Source: an uncultured Collinsella sp. (GTDB lineage: Bacteria; Actinomycetota; Coriobacteriia; Coriobacteriales; Coriobacteriaceae). From it: 40,656 bases of DNA. The notes beneath the pieces are model-generated. The model saw nothing but the letters and a program-made list of their open reading frames with translations, was not told the DNA's origin and did no database searches. The number at the start of each line of letters is the position of its first letter. Within the stretch, counting starts at the first letter, position 1. The stretch covers positions 1 through 40,656 of the forward strand of contig CAAFGE010000011.1 in the NCBI GenBank assembly GCA_900762355.1. Reading direction: 5' to 3'. Shown one piece after another: positions 37,735 through 40,656 of this stretch. The position numbers were made by a program, and so were the translations under genes.

Positions 37735-40473
37735 GTGGCAGACGATATCAACAATAACGAGGGTATGGACGAGGCCAGCGACGCCGGCATGCCCGATGAT
37801 CTGAAGCGCCTGCTCGCCCGTGCTGAGCAGGGCGAGGACGGCGCCCCGGACGCCTATAATCCCGATGTCGATGATGAGGAAGAAGAAGACGACGCCGAGC
37901 TCGAGGAGAGCTTTGGCGAAGTCGACCGTGGCGCCTCGGCCGGCGAGGATATCAACGGCGGCCAGCTCCAGATTTCGGAGTTTGGCCGCGAGATGAAGCA
38001 GTCGTTCATCGAGTATTCGATGTCGGTCATCACGGCGCGCGCCTTGCCGGACGTGCGCGATGGCTTAAAGCCGGTGCACCGCCGCATCCTGTACGCGATG
38101 AACGAGAGCGGCATCTACCCCAACCGCCCACACAAGAAGTCGGCCTGGACGGTCGGCGAAGTTATCGGTAAGTACCACCCGCACGGCGATTTCGCGGTCT
38201 ACGAGGCCATGGTCCGCCTGGCGCAGTGGTTCTCCATGCGCACGCCGCTCATCGACGGTCACGGCAACTTCGGCAACATCGATGGCGACGGCGCGGCGGC
38301 TATGCGTTACACCGAGAGCCGCCTGGCCAAGCCCGCCATGGAACTGCTGCGTGACTTGCAGAAGGATACCGTCGACTGGCAGCCCAACTACGACGAATCG
38401 CTCGCCGAGCCCGTGGCGCTGCCTGCGCGCTTCCCCAACCTGCTGGTCAACGGCAGCCAGGGCATCGCCGTCGGCATGGCCACCAACATCGCCCCGCATA
38501 ACCTCACCGAGGCGATCGAGGCCACCTGCTACCTGATCGACAACCCCGACGCCACCGTCGACGAGCTCATGCAGATCATGCCCGGTCCGGACTTCCCCAC
38601 CGGCGCCATCATCATGGGCAGCGCCGGCATTAAGCAGAGCTACGAGACCGGCCGCGGCTCCATTACCGTGCGTGCCAAGGCGCATGTGGAGTCCACCAAG
38701 ACCGGCCGCAGCCGCCTGGTCTTTACCGAGATTCCCTACATGGTCAACAAGGGCACCCTGCAGGAGAAGATCGCCCAGCTCGTCAACGACAAACGCATCG
38801 AGGGCATCTCGGATATGCGCGATGAGTCCAACCAGAAGGGTATCCGCCTGGTCATCGAGCTCAAGAAGGGCGTCATTCCGCAGGTCGTACTCAACAATCT
38901 GTATAAGTACACCTCGCTGCAGACGACCTTTGGCGCCAACAACCTGGCACTCGTCAACGGCGTTCCCAAATGCCTGAGCCTGCGCGAGATGCTGCAGCAC
39001 TACATCGACCACCAGGTCGACGTCGTCACTCGCCGCACCCGCTTCGACCTTAAGAAGGCCCAGGCCCGCGCGCATATCCTTGAGGGCTACTTGATGGCTC
39101 TCGACCATATCGACGAGGTCATTAGCATCATCCGCTCCTCGCAGACCGACTCCGAGGCCAGCAGCCGCCTGATCGAGCGCTTTGGCTTTACGCCCGAGCA
39201 GACCACGGCCATCCTCGAGATGAAGCTGCGCCGCCTGACCGGCCTGGAGCGCGACAAGATCCAAGAAGAGTTGGACGGCCTGCGCCGTGCCATCGCCTAC
39301 TACGAGGACCTGCTGGCGCACGAGGAGAAGATCCTGGGCGTCATTAAGGAAGAGATGCGCGAGATCTCCAAGAAGTTCGGCGATAAGCGCCGCACCGAGA
39401 TCAGCCATGTCGAGAAGGACCTGGACGTCGAGGACCTCATTGCCGACGAGGACATGGTCGTGACCATCACCCACACCGGCTATGTCAAGCGCATCCCGGT
39501 GGCCGCCTACCGCGCCCAGAAGCGCGGTGGCAAGGGCGTCTCGGGCGTCAACCTCAAAGAGGACGACGTCATCGACGAGATGTTCATCGCGTCCACGCAC
39601 GAGTACGTGCTGTTCTTCTCGAGCAAGGGCAAGGTCTATCGCCTGAAGGTGCACGAGCTGCCGGTGGGTACGCGCCAGGCGCGCGGTACTGCGATCGTCA
39701 ACCTGCTGCCCTTCGAGGAGGGCGAGAAGATCGCGAGCGTCATCAGCTGCCGCGAGTTCCCTGCCGACGAGTATCTGATGTTTGCCACCAAGAGCGGCAT
39801 GGTCAAGAAGACCGTGATGAGCGCATATGACCGCAGCCGTCGCGACGGCCTGATCGCTATCAACCTGCGTGACGACGACGCGCTGCTGAACGTGCGCCGC
39901 GTGCGCGAGGGCGACAAGATTATCCTGGCCACCACCGCGGGCAAGGCGATCATGTTCTCCGAGGAGCAGGTGCGCGCTACCGGCCGCGATACCAGCGGCG
40001 TTCGCGGTATCGGTATGAAGGACGGCGTGAGCGTTCTGGGCATGGAAGTCACTAACGGCAACGGCGATCTGTTCGTCATCACCGAGCGCGGCTACGGCAA
40101 GCGCACGCCGGTCGCGGACTACCCGGAGCAGAATCGCGGCGGCCAGGGCGTCTACACCATCCAAATGACCGAGCGTAAGGGCAACCTCGCGGCCATGAAG
40201 ACGGTGGGCCCGCAGCACGAGCTGTTCATCGTGACGGAGGGCGCGACGGTCATTCGCGTCAAGACCGACGAGATCAGCCAGACCGGCCGCGCCACCCAGG
40301 GCGTCAAGATGATGACCGTCGACGACAACGACCGCATCTGCGCCGTAGCCCGCATGACGGCCGCCAAGGAGAAGCCCGAAGGCGAAGCCACAGAAGACGG
40401 CTCTGCCCCCGAAGAAACCCCTGTCGATCTAGGCGACGGCAACGACATGCCAGAGGATCTCCTAGACGAGTAA
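37735..40473 (+). CDS. gyrA: DNA gyrase subunit A
   Basis: 912 residues. The DNA-cleaving subunit. Residues 1-75 are an extra acidic, disordered extension (DVDDEEEEDDAELEESFGEVD) before the usual start of GyrA. The breakage domain includes the catalytic tyrosine in AMRYTESRL. The quinolone region reads HPHGDFAVYEAM, with Phe153 at the place of E. coli Ser83 and Glu157 at Asp87. The C-terminal beta-pinwheel begins near residue 570 and includes the GyrA box region (QKRGGKGV). The C-terminal tail is acidic. The start is GTG at 37735 with GAGGAGG upstream. Confidence 0.97.
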   Translation: MADDINNNEGMDEASDAGMPDDLKRLLARAEQGEDGAPDAYNPDVDDEEEEDDAELEESFGEVDRGASAGEDINGGQLQISEFGREMKQSFIEYSMSVITARALPDVRDGLKPVHRRILYAMNESGIYPNRPHKKSAWTVGEVIGKYHPHGDFAVYEAMVRLAQWFSMRTPLIDGHGNFGNIDGDGAAAMRYTESRLAKPAMELLRDLQKDTVDWQPNYDESLAEPVALPARFPNLLVNGSQGIAVGMATNIAPHNLTEAIEATCYLIDNPDATVDELMQIMPGPDFPTGAIIMGSAGIKQSYETGRGSITVRAKAHVESTKTGRSRLVFTEIPYMVNKGTLQEKIAQLVNDKRIEGISDMRDESNQKGIRLVIELKKGVIPQVVLNNLYKYTSLQTTFGANNLALVNGVPKCLSLREMLQHYIDHQVDVVTRRTRFDLKKAQARAHILEGYLMALDHIDEVISIIRSSQTDSEASSRLIERFGFTPEQTTAILEMKLRRLTGLERDKIQEELDGLRRAIAYYEDLLAHEEKILGVIKEEMREISKKFGDKRRTEISHVEKDLDVEDLIADEDMVVTITHTGYVKRIPVAAYRAQKRGGKGVSGVNLKEDDVIDEMFIASTHEYVLFFSSKGKVYRLKVHELPVGTRQARGTAIVNLLPFEEGEKIASVISCREFPADEYLMFATKSGMVKKTVMSAYDRSRRDGLIAINLRDDDALLNVRRVREGDKIILATTAGKAIMFSEEQVRATGRDTSGVRGIGMKDGVSVLGMEVTNGNGDLFVITERGYGKRTPVADYPEQNRGGQGVYTIQMTERKGNLAAMKTVGPQHELFIVTEGATVIRVKTDEISQTGRATQGVKMMTVDDNDRICAVARMTAAKEKPEGEATEDGSAPEETPVDLGDGNDMPEDLLDE

Positions 40474-40513
40474 GAGGAACTAGCTGGTAGAAAATATCAG
40501 ACCCCATATATCG

Positions 40514-40546
40514 GCGGTCGGCGCACTGCGCGCCGACCGCTTTTTT
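40514..40546 (+). terminator. gyrBA terminator
   Basis: A perfect 11-bp stem GCGGTCGGCGC/GCGCCGACCGC, 5-nt loop, then six T, 40 bp after the gyrA stop codon. Confidence 0.93.
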
Positions 40547-40617
40547 GACAATCTTGAACCTCGCGTCGGCCCCGGCTGCCCGGCGGCATGCGAAGTCGAT
40601 CGCGAGTTCCGCACGAG

Positions 40618-40642
40618 CCGGAGAGCACTTAATGTGCTCTCC
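40618..40642. repeat. Perfect inverted repeat at the right edge
   Basis: CGGAGAGCAC/GTGCTCTCCG, 10-bp arms with a TTAAT loop, and flanking CGCAC/GTGCG that could extend the stem beyond an asymmetric bulge. No T tract follows, so it is not a standard terminator. It may be part of a leader, structured RNA or operator that continues outside the window. Confidence 0.6.
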
Positions 40643-40656
40643 GTGCGAGCAGGACT

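Overview
The window is a chromosomal replication-origin region from a GC-rich actinobacterium of the class Coriobacteriia, most likely Collinsella. The order rpmH-rnpA-yidD-yidC-khpB-rsmG-parA-parB running left and dnaA-dnaN-recF-DUF721-gyrB-gyrA running right is the standard bacterial oriC layout. The genus assignment is an inference from gene order, base composition, protein flavour, the WYL regulator pair and the sortase-type adhesin; no database search was possible.

Layout. 1-702: no assignable protein gene, then a tRNA-Lys (minus) followed downstream by a decayed second copy of its own 3' end and terminator. 731-9076 (almost all minus): M29 aminopeptidase, small membrane protein, purC, a two-component system (kinase and OmpR-type regulator), a Tat/lipobox protein, a TSCPD-domain protein and purB. 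9179-9578: tRNA-Gly(CCC) with repeated copies of its 3' end. 9876-13307 (plus): a large thioester-domain/SpaA-repeat/LPXTG surface adhesin. 13374-16790 (minus): a small membrane protein and a 1058-residue membrane protein that looks like a catalytically degenerate M28 peptidase interrupted by a very long acidic segment. 16989-18915 (plus): two overlapping WYL (PafBC-like) regulators, convergent with dinG, which overlaps ddl (both minus). 22851-23903 (plus): rlmN.

24102-29141 (minus) is the left arm of the origin: a small YtxH-like protein, parB, parA, three perfect parS sites, rsmG, khpB/jag, yidC, yidD, rnpA, rpmH with a near-consensus promoter. 29244-32817 is the origin. Variant DnaA boxes (TTTTCAACA type) lie both upstream of the dnaA operon and between dnaA and dnaN, and the dnaA-dnaN gap also carries five DnaA-trio-like triplets followed by an AT-rich stretch. 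An unusual gene sits between rpmH and dnaA, apparently co-transcribed with dnaA: a GHKL ATPase domain, a Gln/Pro/Tyr/Met-rich prion-like linker and a C-terminal winged helix. DnaA itself has an altered DNA-recognition loop (N-R-N-H-S-T instead of G-R-D-H-T-T), which fits the altered boxes. 32818-40473 (plus) is the right arm: dnaN, recF, DUF721/DciA-like, gyrB, gyrA, ending at a strong terminator. GyrA carries Phe at the position of E. coli Ser83, a change associated with fluoroquinolone resistance.

The strongest candidates for undescribed biology are (i) the GHKL-linker-wHTH protein in the dnaA operon together with the variant DnaA/DnaA-box pair, and (ii) structured elements at the two tRNA loci that share one architecture: tRNA, terminator, T-arm mimic, hairpins with GAA/TTC loops, then a copy of the host tRNA's 3' end.
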